DNA of 64,000 nucleotides from Membranihabitans maritimus. Its GTDB lineage: Bacteria; Bacteroidota; Bacteroidia; Chitinophagales; Saprospiraceae. How positions within the stretch are numbered: position 1 is the stretch's first letter; each line of letters opens with the position of its first letter. Shown here piece by piece: positions 28,378-37,110 of the stretch. The position numbers and the translations under genes are program-made. The stretch lies in contig NZ_JAJSLW010000022.1 of NCBI RefSeq assembly GCF_021729145.1, positions 20,659 to 84,658 of the forward strand, written 5' to 3'. The notes under the pieces are model-generated. The model was not told where the DNA came from, did no database searches, and saw only the letters and a program-made list of their open reading frames with translations.

Positions 28378-28452
<75 letters not shown>

Positions 28453-28463
28453 CTTACGGGAAT

Positions 28464-28500
28464 AGCCTCGATTTCATTAGAATTATCGGGGCTTTCTTTT
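28464..28500 (+). terminator. Terminator after tRNA-His
   Basis: AGCCTCGAT (28464-28472) pairs with ATCGGGGCT (28485-28493), nine pairs including one T-G, followed by TTCTTTT. It begins 12 bp after the tRNA end. Confidence 0.85.
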
Positions 28501-28535
28501 ACTGACTTATTCCTGATAATTTCAGATGGTTAGTA

Positions 28536-29102
28536 TTACTTCTTTTTCAACCAGTTGAAATCCCAAAAATCTCCCTGTGCATTATTTTTTTTACTTTTAT
28601 TTTTCTTTTTAAACCCTATTTTTTCCCAAAACTCTCCCTTCTTTTTAGGCTGTTTTTTTAAAATATATCTCACACTTAGATCTGAACCGACCCGAAACTT
28701 TACATCCTCTCTCCCAAACGCTAATACCGGAGACAAATTAAAAGCAACATTTGTTTTTCCGAGTGAAATCTCCATTCCCCCATTTACTAATACACCTGTA
28801 AAAGAGGCTCTTTCATCATTGTAAAATCCATGGTGGAGGCCCCCGCCTCCAAAAATATTGATACTTTTGGTTATTATTTTCCGATGGTATCTTCCTATGA
28901 TACTAAGTCCGCTTTCATTGGTCCAAAAATTTTTGGAGATCACCGCTTCAATTGAATACGGAACTTCAGGGCTATAAACAGCACTTATGCCCATATTCTT
29001 ACTGAGCTTGATACCTGCCGCCCACTGGTAAGATTGGGCTTTAAGTAAGTTTACAGTAAAGAAAATAATACAAATAGATGGGATACAAAATCTTAAACTC
29101 AT
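28536..29102 (-). CDS. Exported protein of unknown function, barrel-like with basic tail
   Basis: 188 aa. Signal peptide (MSLRFCIPSICIIFFTVNLLKAQ), then short amphipathic beta strands rich in Gly (INIFGGGGLHHGFYND, VNGGMEISLGKTNVAFNLSPVLAFG) like a small outer membrane barrel or beta-sandwich. From about 148 the tail is strongly basic, with two similar blocks, GEFWEKIGFKKK and GDFWDFNWLKKK. No family recognised. Stands alone between tRNA-His and pyrB. Confidence 0.7.
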   Translation of the reverse strand: MSLRFCIPSICIIFFTVNLLKAQSYQWAAGIKLSKNMGISAVYSPEVPYSIEAVISKNFWTNESGLSIIGRYHRKIITKSINIFGGGGLHHGFYNDERASFTGVLVNGGMEISLGKTNVAFNLSPVLAFGREDVKFRVGSDLSVRYILKKQPKKKGEFWEKIGFKKKNKSKKNNAQGDFWDFNWLKKK

Positions 29103-29242
29103 CCAAAATCTTTTGAATAAGACGAGTTTTTACCGATTTTGGTATTCGTAGGTTAGAAATAATAATTTTTTAGCTGCGTATTATACAACCAATTAAGGGT
29201 CCAAAAACCAATACCGGTTACACCCTTCCAGCGAAGTAACCT

Positions 29243-30199
29243 TTAATTAAAATTTGAAATACCAGGAGAACCGCTATTACCTGCAAGCAAGAACAATACA
29301 GCCATACGAACAGCTACCCCGTTTTCCACTTGCTGTAAAATGATAGATTGATGCGAATCCGCTACATCACTATCAATTTCTACTCCTCTGTTTATAGGCC
29401 CCGGATGCATGATAATAATTTCTTTGTCCAGACTATCCAATATTTCCTGATTGATACCATAATATAGAGAATACTCCCTTAAAGAAGGTATATATTTAAT
29501 ATCCTGTCTTTCTAATTGTATCCGCAGAACATTGGCTACATCGCACCAATTTAAAGCTTCTTTTACCTTGTAAAAGATTTTCACCCCAAGCTTGGGTAAA
29601 AACCTAGGAATCAATGTTGGGGGTCCACAAACAGCAACATTAGCCCCTAATTTCTGAAGACAAAAAATATTACTCAATGCTACCCTGCTATGAATAATAT
29701 CCCCAAAAATACATACATTCAATCCATTGAAACTATTGACTTTCTCCCTAATAGAAAAAGCATCCAATAAGGCCTGTGTAGGATGTTCATGGGTCCCGTC
29801 TCCGGCATTAATTATATTGGCATCTATATGGTTTGATAGAAAAGTGGGAGTGCCGGGAGCAGAATGCCGAATGACAACCATGTCCACTTTCATTGACAAT
29901 ATATTATTCACAGTATCCAACAAAGATTCTCCCTTTTTCACACTTGAAGTACTTGATGAAAAATTCAATACGTCCGCAGAGAGTCTCTTTTCAGCAAGTT
30001 CAAAAGATATTCTTGTCCTGGTAGAATTTTCAAAAAATAAATTGGCTATTGTGACATCCCTTAAGGTGGGGACTTTTTTAATTGGACGGTTAATTACTTC
30101 CTTAAAATTATCTGCGGTACTCAGGATTAATTCAATATCTTCCTTAGTAATATACTTTATGCCTAGCAAATGGGGCTGGCTCAGATAAGATTTATTCAT
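29243..30199 (-). CDS. pyrB: Aspartate carbamoyltransferase catalytic chain
   Basis: 318 aa. Joins carbamoyl phosphate and aspartate in pyrimidine synthesis. Motifs: FFENSTRTRISFELAEKRL (carbamoyl-phosphate binding), IRHSAPGTP, and DGTHEHPTQALLD. The start ATG at 30199 overlaps the pyrR stop by 8 bp (ATGAATAA); a longer frame exists upstream but would overlap pyrR further. No pyrI follows. Co-transcribed with pyrR. Confidence 0.96.
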   Translation of the reverse strand: MNKSYLSQPHLLGIKYITKEDIELILSTADNFKEVINRPIKKVPTLRDVTIANLFFENSTRTRISFELAEKRLSADVLNFSSSTSSVKKGESLLDTVNNILSMKVDMVVIRHSAPGTPTFLSNHIDANIINAGDGTHEHPTQALLDAFSIREKVNSFNGLNVCIFGDIIHSRVALSNIFCLQKLGANVAVCGPPTLIPRFLPKLGVKIFYKVKEALNWCDVANVLRIQLERQDIKYIPSLREYSLYYGINQEILDSLDKEIIIMHPGPINRGVEIDSDVADSHQSIILQQVENGVAVRMAVLFLLAGNSGSPGISNFN

Positions 30200-30773
30200 C
30201 TTCCTGCTCTTTTGAATCATATAAAACTACACGGTTTTGGGCATCGCCCACTCCCCAGTATACACGCACATATGCATTATCTACAGAATCAACTTCCATT
30301 CCTTTATAATCACATTGAATTGGTAAATGCCGATTAAATTGACGATCTATAAGTGCCAACAATTTTATAGTAGATGGCCGGCCATAATGCTGCAGTGCAT
30401 TCAACGCCGCCTGAATAGTTCGCCCGGTGTATAGAACATCATCAACAAGAAGAACCTGGCGATTTTCAATTATAAAATCCATTTTATTACTAGAAGGCGT
30501 GAGTATTTTCTCTCTTCTTCTGAAATCATCCCGGTAAAAGGTAATATCCAGATGACCTTGAAGTATTTTGGTCTTAAAAATTGTAGATGGGTTGGATGCC
30601 TCCCTCTTTTCGATACGTTCCACTATGTGTCTCAGAAGAATAGTTCCACGCGGCTGAATCCCTATAAGACATAACTCTTCAAATTGACTGTAATTTTCAA
30701 TGATCTGCTCAGTCAACCTTTGAAGTGTAAGGTCAAATCGTACCGGATCCATTATTTCTCGGCCGTGTTTCAT
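30192..30773 (-). CDS. pyrR: PyrR, pyrimidine operon regulator / uracil phosphoribosyltransferase
   Basis: 193 aa, PRTase fold with the PRPP loop VLLVDDVLYTGRTIQAAL and the PyrR-like N-terminus (LTLQRLTEQIIENY...LIGIQPRGTILLRHI). In other bacteria PyrR binds pyr mRNA leaders and also makes UMP from uracil. Its fusion in one operon with pyrB suggests either role here. I see no attenuator hairpin with a T-run upstream. A TATATTTG -7-like element ends 5 bp before the ATG, implying a very short leader. Confidence 0.93.
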   Translation of the reverse strand: MKHGREIMDPVRFDLTLQRLTEQIIENYSQFEELCLIGIQPRGTILLRHIVERIEKREASNPSTIFKTKILQGHLDITFYRDDFRRREKILTPSSNKMDFIIENRQVLLVDDVLYTGRTIQAALNALQHYGRPSTIKLLALIDRQFNRHLPIQCDYKGMEVDSVDNAYVRVYWGVGDAQNRVVLYDSKEQEDE

Positions 30774-31068
30774 AGCAACAAATATAATAATGGCACGCTA
30801 TACTTTTAGTAAGAATATTTTAAATGTTTTTATTTAATCAATGAAACATAGGTAAAGAAAAATTAATTCATTTGTAAAACAAGACATTAGGACATGTTTC
30901 AACTTCCCTGAATGAAGGAAAATGAACTAAATTGCTTATATAATTAATGGATTTTAACATCAATTGTAGGTAGCTTATCAAAAAATCAGCCCTAATTACA
31001 ATAAACTTCCCCTCTTCATAGTCCATTTTCCATGTTTGCCTTACACAGAGTCAAATTTTTTCTGCAAA

Positions 31069-33132
31069 TTAAGGTTGGTATATAACCTTAAAATTTTCAG
31101 TAAAATCCTTAGAACTCACGCGAACAAAATACATTCCCGGGTTTTTAAAAATTTCGCCACCGGAAATGTCTATAAGGTTACTGCCGGCTGATGTTTGAAT
31201 TTCTGATTGATATATGGCTTTACCGGCAATGTCAAAAATCCTGATATCAGCTTTACCGGTACCTTCACTATTTATATTTACATTCAGATTTCCTTTAAAT
31301 GGATTAGGATAAACCTTAGATCTATTTTCTCTGTTGAACCCCCCTTCATAATCATCGCGTGAATCTAAACCTGTAGTATTGTGAATGGTATTATTATCTA
31401 CAACTCCACTTAAATGTGCATATCCGGGATTCATACTTTTAGACACTTTTCTTTCCTCTTTTCTGAGTTCTACGGAACAAGTATCAACCAATATCAATTC
31501 CTGGGAAAACATGGTCTCCTCCCCCCTACAGGTATCTATAAACGTCCAGATTCTTTTCACATTGGTTTTATACGGTTCATCGCTTGAATAAGAAACCGTA
31601 AACTTATAATCAGAATCAAATGAGCGAGGCTCACTACCTACATATGTAGGTTGGTCATTAACCGGTAAGATAATCCTTTCCAAGGAATCCTTTTGAAGAA
31701 CACCACAAATTACTGTATCAGCTGGAACTAAAAATGAAGCACTTGAAAGAGGACAAGATGAAATAAAGAATATATGTTGGGATAAAGTGTCTATTATCAG
31801 GGAATCACGACATTTTGATTCTATAATAAAATCCCTGCGTAAACCTGTTATCCCACAATTCGTATATTCTGATACCAACTCTTGTCTGATATCCAGACTA
31901 TCAGGGCAATCCGATTGAATTATCCCGTCGCGTATAAAATATGAAGTATCTGTCGGCGTATTATTTGTACAATTTTCACTGAATATTTCAGTACTATCGA
32001 CATCAGAGGATTCATTTTTAACGCTGTATGATCCAAAAATTGAATTCAGAAGGTTTTCCGATAATTCAACATCTCCACCTTGATATTTTTCCAATGCTAA
32101 TTCTACAATATCTTTGTATTTATCAGCATAGGCACTATATGAGATTTGTAAATCATTTAGGGGACTCAATTCCCTGAAATCAAGAGAGTCATCCGGATCA
32201 GGTTCTTTTGGATCCTCCTTTGGATCTTCCTTTACACCGCACGTATCAATAATCATTATTTTTTGATCCGCAGAGATTGATGTGCCGGAGCACCAATCCG
32301 AAAAAGTCCAGGTTCGAATAACGACCCATGTATTATCTTCCTGTATAAGTTTGTAAATCTTGTCTGAATACCCTTTGCTGATTTTAGAGCAAGTTTCAAT
32401 GGGGTAGCGAAGTTTTGCTGTAGGAACATGGTCAGGCAAATCAACCTTACGGGCACCAGTATATCCCACAGACTGACAAACCGTATAAACATCCGGAACA
32501 TCTATCATTCCTTTTGAAAGTTTGCATCCGGGTACAACATGAATATTTTGTTTCAATTCGAGTTTATATTCCCTATTTCCACACCAAAGACCAATTTTGA
32601 ATCTTCTTACAATTGTTCCGGTACCACATTTTCCCAAATCCGGCCATATATCCTGATATACTTTAATTTTACAGTCATCGATATACCCGTTTCTTATTTC
32701 TTCGTACGTCTTATATTGTTCCACATAGGTTTTTTTGACCCAATCCCATGTTACATAATTATATGTTGTATCGTAAACTTTTACCTTTTTAGTAACGGTT
32801 TTGCATTTAATGTTCGCTACACTTTTATGTGTAGGAAGCTTCTGACCATGCTCACCCATAATCCAGGTATTGGATTTTATCCAACCTGTCTTATATGTTC
32901 CGAAAGCCTCGTCTAATTTTTTGAAGGAATAAGAATTCCAATCACTGGAATTGTTTTTAGCAGCATTTTCTACGATATCTTTGTAATACTTTTCATAAGC
33001 ATCACAGCTAATGGTCACATCTGACAATTTAATATATTTCGGTCCCCAGGCAGGCTCCGCGGCACCAACATCCACACATATTAAAAATAAACAAATAAAT
33101 AAAAAAATAGAATGTAAAGTTCTATAATTCAT
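31069..33132 (-). CDS. T9SS-exported surface protein with two copies of an unnamed Cys-module
   Basis: 687 aa. Signal peptide ends VDVGAAE. Module 1 (about 36-298) begins LSDVTISCDAYEKYYK and runs through QDIWPDLGKCGTGTIVRRF, LWCGN, RTWTFSDWCSG and IIDTC. Module 2 (about 326-552) repeats the order in a diverged form (LNDLQISYSAYADKYK ... RIWTFIDTCRG ... LVDTC). An acidic Pro-rich linker (KEDPKEDPKEPDPDD) separates them. The end (about 608-687) is a type A T9SS tail with VYPNPFKGNLNVN. Function unknown; probably an adhesin or cell-surface structure. Module 1 closely matches residues 1717-1981 of the 2372 aa protein. Confidence 0.85.
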   Translation of the reverse strand: MNYRTLHSIFLFICLFLICVDVGAAEPAWGPKYIKLSDVTISCDAYEKYYKDIVENAAKNNSSDWNSYSFKKLDEAFGTYKTGWIKSNTWIMGEHGQKLPTHKSVANIKCKTVTKKVKVYDTTYNYVTWDWVKKTYVEQYKTYEEIRNGYIDDCKIKVYQDIWPDLGKCGTGTIVRRFKIGLWCGNREYKLELKQNIHVVPGCKLSKGMIDVPDVYTVCQSVGYTGARKVDLPDHVPTAKLRYPIETCSKISKGYSDKIYKLIQEDNTWVVIRTWTFSDWCSGTSISADQKIMIIDTCGVKEDPKEDPKEPDPDDSLDFRELSPLNDLQISYSAYADKYKDIVELALEKYQGGDVELSENLLNSIFGSYSVKNESSDVDSTEIFSENCTNNTPTDTSYFIRDGIIQSDCPDSLDIRQELVSEYTNCGITGLRRDFIIESKCRDSLIIDTLSQHIFFISSCPLSSASFLVPADTVICGVLQKDSLERIILPVNDQPTYVGSEPRSFDSDYKFTVSYSSDEPYKTNVKRIWTFIDTCRGEETMFSQELILVDTCSVELRKEERKVSKSMNPGYAHLSGVVDNNTIHNTTGLDSRDDYEGGFNRENRSKVYPNPFKGNLNVNINSEGTGKADIRIFDIAGKAIYQSEIQTSAGSNLIDISGGEIFKNPGMYFVRVSSKDFTENFKVIYQP
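31477..32157 (-). repeat. SCDAY module, diverged copy (687 aa protein, module 2)
   Basis: Codes for residues 326-552. The first strand keeps the pattern but SCDAY has become SYSAY; the DWCSG motif has become DTCRG. Cys spacing near the end is kept. Confidence 0.55.
32239..33027 (-). repeat. SCDAY module, copy 1 (687 aa protein)
   Basis: Codes for residues 36-298. Shares with the copy at 38287-39081: SCDAYxKYYK, an NGY segment, QDIWPD, CGxGTIxRxF, CGN, DWCSG and a closing DTC, over almost the same length (263 and 265 residues). Confidence 0.7.
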
Positions 33133-33135
33133 GGG

Positions 33136-33177
33136 TAAGGGATTTTATTGCTATGAAAATAACAATAAAATCCCTAA
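33136..33177 (-). promoter_or_regulatory. Strong hairpin immediately before the 687 aa gene start
   Basis: Bases 33136-33150 and 33163-33177 form a 15-bp inverted repeat with one mismatch and a 12-base loop. On the minus strand the hairpin ends 3 bp before the ATG and no T-run follows. It therefore covers the ribosome-entry area of the T9SS gene. It could control translation or mark the end of the upstream spt transcript. Confidence 0.5.
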
Positions 33178-33253
33178 GATGTACGTTAATTCATCTCTAA
33201 AATTAAATAATTATAACCCCAATATATTCTTTTATAAAAATCAGTAAGTTATA

Positions 33254-34492
33254 TTACTCTGTTGGAACTTGTTCTTTATAAACACCCCGATCTAATTTCT
33301 CTTTGACGGCATCAAATGCCTCCAACGTTTCTATAACTTCCTTTTCGGTATGTACGGCCGTAGGTATTAATCTTATAAGAATAACATCCTTTGGAACTAC
33401 AGGATATACAACTACCGAACAAAATATTCCATGAGCTTCACGCAAATCCCTCACCATTTCGCAGGCTTCCAATGGTTCACCTTTCATAAATACAGGGGTT
33501 ACACAACTTTCTGTATTACCTATATTATATCCGCGCTCACGCAATCCTTTTTGCAACATATCGACAACTTTCCACAAGTTCTCTTTTAGCTCAGGATGAT
33601 TTCGAATTAAGTCCAGTCTTTTCAGTCCACCTTCAACAAATCCCATAGGTAAGGATTTCGCAAAAACCTGAGACCTGGCATTGTATTTTAGATAATCAAT
33701 AATTTCTTTATCCGCAGCAAAGAAAGCTCCGATACCTGCCATAGATTTGGCAAAAGTAGAGAAGTATAAATCAATTTCATCCGTCACTCCCTGCTCTTCA
33801 CCAACGCCTGCACCTCTTTTACCAAGTACACCAAATCCATGAGCATCATCGACCAAAATTCTAAAATCATACCTGTCCTTCAGTTTGACAATTTCTTTTA
33901 CGGCACCTTGCTCTCCCTGCATACCAAAAACTCCTTCCGTAATGACAAGAATACCACCACCCGTTTTTTCAGTAATAGCCGTAGCTCTTTCTAATTGTTT
34001 GACCAGATTATCAACATCATTATGTAAAAAAGTAAATCTTTTACCTACATGTAATCGAACGCCGTCAACAATACAAGCATGAGAACCATCATCATAAATA
34101 ATAACATCTCTCCTTGTGACAAGTGCATCAATGGCGGAAACCATAGATTGATAGCCAAAATTAACCAAAAAAGCATCTTCTTTTCCCACAAATTCAGCCA
34201 GTTCTTTCTCCAATTGAGCATGTTTTGATGTTTGACCTGACATTAATCTGGAGCCCATTGGATAGGCTAATCCATAATTAGCAACCGATTCTGCATCTGC
34301 TTTTCGTACTTCAGGGTGGTTCGCTAATCCCAAATAGTTATTTACACTCCACACCACGACTTCTTTCCCTTTGAATTTCATCCTGGGTCCAATGTCTCCT
34401 TCCAACTCAGGAAAAATAAAATAGCCTTCGCCGTATTCTGCAAACTTTCCGAGTGGTCCCGGATTCTCAACTACTCTTTTAAAAATATCCAT
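33254..34492 (-). CDS. Alpha-oxoamine synthase, probable serine palmitoyltransferase
   Basis: 412 aa PLP enzyme. Motifs: NNYLGLANHPEV, GSRLMSGQTSKHAQLEKELAEF, FGYQSMVSAI, DDGSHACIVDGVRL, LVDDAHGFGVLGKRGAG, and the Schiff-base lysine in STFAKSMAGIGAF. The family also holds glycine C-acetyltransferase, KBL, 8-amino-7-oxononanoate synthase and ALA synthase. The N-terminal YFIFPELEGDIGP resembles the Bacteroidota serine palmitoyltransferase, which starts sphingolipid synthesis. The assignment within the family is uncertain. Only 3 bp after folC, so third gene of purM-folC-spt. Confidence 0.85.
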   Translation of the reverse strand: MDIFKRVVENPGPLGKFAEYGEGYFIFPELEGDIGPRMKFKGKEVVVWSVNNYLGLANHPEVRKADAESVANYGLAYPMGSRLMSGQTSKHAQLEKELAEFVGKEDAFLVNFGYQSMVSAIDALVTRRDVIIYDDGSHACIVDGVRLHVGKRFTFLHNDVDNLVKQLERATAITEKTGGGILVITEGVFGMQGEQGAVKEIVKLKDRYDFRILVDDAHGFGVLGKRGAGVGEEQGVTDEIDLYFSTFAKSMAGIGAFFAADKEIIDYLKYNARSQVFAKSLPMGFVEGGLKRLDLIRNHPELKENLWKVVDMLQKGLRERGYNIGNTESCVTPVFMKGEPLEACEMVRDLREAHGIFCSVVVYPVVPKDVILIRLIPTAVHTEKEVIETLEAFDAVKEKLDRGVYKEQVPTE

Positions 34493-34495
34493 AAA

Positions 34496-35794
34496 CTATA
34501 AAATTTCAGCTATTAAAAAAATACTACCAAAAACTAAAACTATATCCTTTTCAGTACCTGTTAATTTCAAGTGATTCAATACTTTATTCACATCTGGCCA
34601 AACCTCCCCCTTTAACCCCTCTTTATTAGCCAATACTTTCAATTTTTCCGCCTCCAAGCCCCTGGGAACATTCGGACTACAAAAATAATACTTTGCCGAA
34701 TGTGGAAGTAATTTTAAAAAACTTTCGTGATCTTTGTCACTTACCATCCCCAAAACAATGTGCAAATGTATGTTTTTTTTATCAAAATAACCTTTTAAGT
34801 ACGCTATTCCAGCGGTATTATGCGTAGCATCAGCCACAATCAAAGGTGATTGATTCAAAATTTCAAATCTTCCTCTGAATTTTGACAAAAAGGAAAATTG
34901 CTCTAAGCCATTTTTTACAATATGAGGTTGAATACTAAAGTTAACATGATTTTTTAAAATAAGAAGTGCATGAAGGGTGGTATTCAAATTAAAATCCTGA
35001 TAAGGGGCAGGATTGTCAATGGAAAGAGTATCTATATCCCAACCTGGAATGTGTACAGTATATTTCCTTTTAAAGTTTTCCAACCATTCAAACCGGATCA
35101 AATGTTCTTCACTTAAATACAGTTTTGCCGATTCTTTATTAGCTTTAGTTTCAAATACAGAAATCAGGTCGCGGTCTACATTTCCCAAAAGGACAGGTGT
35201 TTTGGGTTTAATAATTCCTGCTTTTTCCCCGGCTATTTGTTCTAATGTCGTTCCTAAGAATTGAGTATGGTCAAAACCGATATTTGTAATGATAGACAAT
35301 AAAGGCTGGATAACATTCGTGGAGTCTAACCTTCCCCCCAGTCCCGTTTCTATAATGGCTATATTACACCTGGAATGTGAATAGTAGTCAAATGCCAAAC
35401 CAGTACTCATTTCGAAAAAAGAGAGCCTATTTTCCTGTAAATAGTTATAATGCTTTTGAATCCAATGGAGAACAAATTGTTTATCAATATACTTCCCATT
35501 AATTTTGATTCTTTCCCTATAATCCTTTAGGTGAGGGCTTGTAAATAATCCGACCTTTAATCCGTGCGCCTGGAAAACAGCTGAAAGCATATGTGCTACA
35601 GAGCCTTTGCCATTGGTCCCGGCAATATGTATACTTTTGAATTGGAGATGTGGATTATCCAAATATTGCAAAAGACCTATGGTTTTGGAAAGATCTACTT
35701 TTTTTAAAGCTGCTCCACCAAGTCTCTGAAACATGGGAAGAGCATTTAAGATAAACGCTTCAGCCGAAGCATAATCCATAATGCCATTTACCAT
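34496..35794 (-). CDS. folC: Bifunctional folylpolyglutamate synthase / dihydrofolate synthase
   Basis: 432 aa Mur-ligase-fold enzyme. ATP loop HIAGTNGKGSVAHMLSAVFQ, then TSPHLKDYRERIKING, the metal-binding ETGLGGRLDSTN and NIGFDHTQFLGTTLEQIAGEKAGIIKP. C-terminal ligand domain starts near DATHNTAGI. Adds glutamate to folates. Start at 35794 or at the internal ATG five codons on (MDYASAEAF). Lies 36 bp after purM. Confidence 0.95.
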   Translation of the reverse strand: MVNGIMDYASAEAFILNALPMFQRLGGAALKKVDLSKTIGLLQYLDNPHLQFKSIHIAGTNGKGSVAHMLSAVFQAHGLKVGLFTSPHLKDYRERIKINGKYIDKQFVLHWIQKHYNYLQENRLSFFEMSTGLAFDYYSHSRCNIAIIETGLGGRLDSTNVIQPLLSIITNIGFDHTQFLGTTLEQIAGEKAGIIKPKTPVLLGNVDRDLISVFETKANKESAKLYLSEEHLIRFEWLENFKRKYTVHIPGWDIDTLSIDNPAPYQDFNLNTTLHALLILKNHVNFSIQPHIVKNGLEQFSFLSKFRGRFEILNQSPLIVADATHNTAGIAYLKGYFDKKNIHLHIVLGMVSDKDHESFLKLLPHSAKYYFCSPNVPRGLEAEKLKVLANKEGLKGEVWPDVNKVLNHLKLTGTEKDIVLVFGSIFLIAEIL

Positions 35795-35830
35795 CCAATT
35801 GTGTTTAGTTATTTTGGGGAATCATTGAGG

Positions 35831-37012
35831 TTATCGGTCAAATATTTCATATTCGCCTTTCTCGTCTCTTATTACCACTGACTTGGTTTCAGACTTTTCT
35901 ACCCTACCGATTACTTTTGCATCGATATTAAACTCTCGGGCCTTGTCAATCATTCCAATCGCTGAGGATTCATCAGTATAGATTTCTAACCTATGTCCCA
36001 TATTGAATACCTGATACATTTCCTTTCGGGGAAGTCCCGCCTCCTCTTCGATCATGCGAAAGAGCGGAGGTATCTCAAGTAAATTGTCTTTTATAATTTT
36101 TACATTATCAACAAATTTCAAAACTTTGGATTGCCCTCCCCCTGTACAGTGGATCATGCCATGGATATGTTTAAAATAAACATCAACAATAGATTTAATC
36201 AAAGGGGCATAAGTTCTTGTAGGAGAGAGAATTAATTTTCCTATATCCAAATTAAAATTATCAATAGAAACCGGATCTAATAAATCTTTTGTTCCTGTAT
36301 ACTGGTATTTGGTGTTTACATTTGGGTCAACTGAATCAGGATATTTTATTCCATAAGAGGGATTGAGCAAGTCATGACGGGCAGAAGTCAACCCATTACT
36401 TCCCATTCCACTGTTATAACTATTCTCATACGTTGCCTTCCCGTAAGAGGCAAAACCCACTATTACATCACCGGGCTTTATTCGATTGACAATCACCTCT
36501 TCACGTTTCATCGAAGCAAAAGTAGTATACCCTACATCGATAGTTCTCACAATATCCCCTACATCAGCTGTTTCACCGCCCGCTAAATGAATATTTATGC
36601 CAAAATCTTTGAGCATATTTTTGAAAGGATCAAAGAAATTTATAATCTCTTCAATGACTTCACCGGGTATGAGAGATTTGTTCCGACCTATGGTAGAAGA
36701 AACCACTATATTGTCCAAAGCTCCGACACAGGCCATATCATCAATATTCATCACTAGAGAATCCTGGGCTATTCCTCTCCACACTTCTTTGTCACCCGTT
36801 TCTTTGTAGTACATATAAGCCAGGCTTGTTTTGGTACCAGCCGTATCGCTATGCATGATATTACAGTAATCCGATTTCCCTGAAAGGTAATCCGGAAGAA
36901 TCTTACAAAATGCTGTAGGATACAATCCTTTATCAATATTTTTTATGGCCTTATGTACATCTTCCTTGGAAGCAGAAACGCCCCTCTTTTCATATTTAAG
37001 TTGATCCGACAT
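35831..37012 (-). CDS. purM: Phosphoribosylformylglycinamidine cyclo-ligase
   Basis: 393 aa AIR synthase-fold protein, somewhat longer than the usual 340-350 residues, as in many Bacteroidota. Motifs are NIMHSDTAGTKTSLAYMYYKETG, NIDDMACVGA, INIHLAGGETADVGDIVRTIDVG and IHCTGGGQSKVLKF. Makes aminoimidazole ribotide in purine synthesis. First gene of the purM-folC-spt operon, so purine and folate steps are grouped. Confidence 0.93.
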   Translation of the reverse strand: MSDQLKYEKRGVSASKEDVHKAIKNIDKGLYPTAFCKILPDYLSGKSDYCNIMHSDTAGTKTSLAYMYYKETGDKEVWRGIAQDSLVMNIDDMACVGALDNIVVSSTIGRNKSLIPGEVIEEIINFFDPFKNMLKDFGINIHLAGGETADVGDIVRTIDVGYTTFASMKREEVIVNRIKPGDVIVGFASYGKATYENSYNSGMGSNGLTSARHDLLNPSYGIKYPDSVDPNVNTKYQYTGTKDLLDPVSIDNFNLDIGKLILSPTRTYAPLIKSIVDVYFKHIHGMIHCTGGGQSKVLKFVDNVKIIKDNLLEIPPLFRMIEEEAGLPRKEMYQVFNMGHRLEIYTDESSAIGMIDKAREFNIDAKVIGRVEKSETKSVVIRDEKGEYEIFDR

Positions 37013-37033
37013 AGATTTTTTAATTACTTATTA

Positions 37034-37074
37034 ACAAAAGTAAAGTTTTCATCGCACAGTGATGAAAACTTTAC
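37034..37074 (-). terminator. Terminator after the 2372 aa gene
   Basis: GTAAAGTTTTCATC (37040-37053) and its exact reverse complement (37061-37074) form a perfect 14-bp stem with a 7-base loop. On the minus strand it is followed by TTTTGTT. It lies 37 bp past the giant gene's stop and 22 bp before purM. Confidence 0.85.
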
Positions 37075-37110
37075 CAATTTATTCTAACTCAAATATATTT
37101 GAAAAGTAGA

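Noticed and set aside
30774..31068. PyrR-type attenuator ahead of pyrR
   Set aside because: No stem-loop with a T-run and no anti-terminator pair could be drawn; the -7-like element lies too close to the start.
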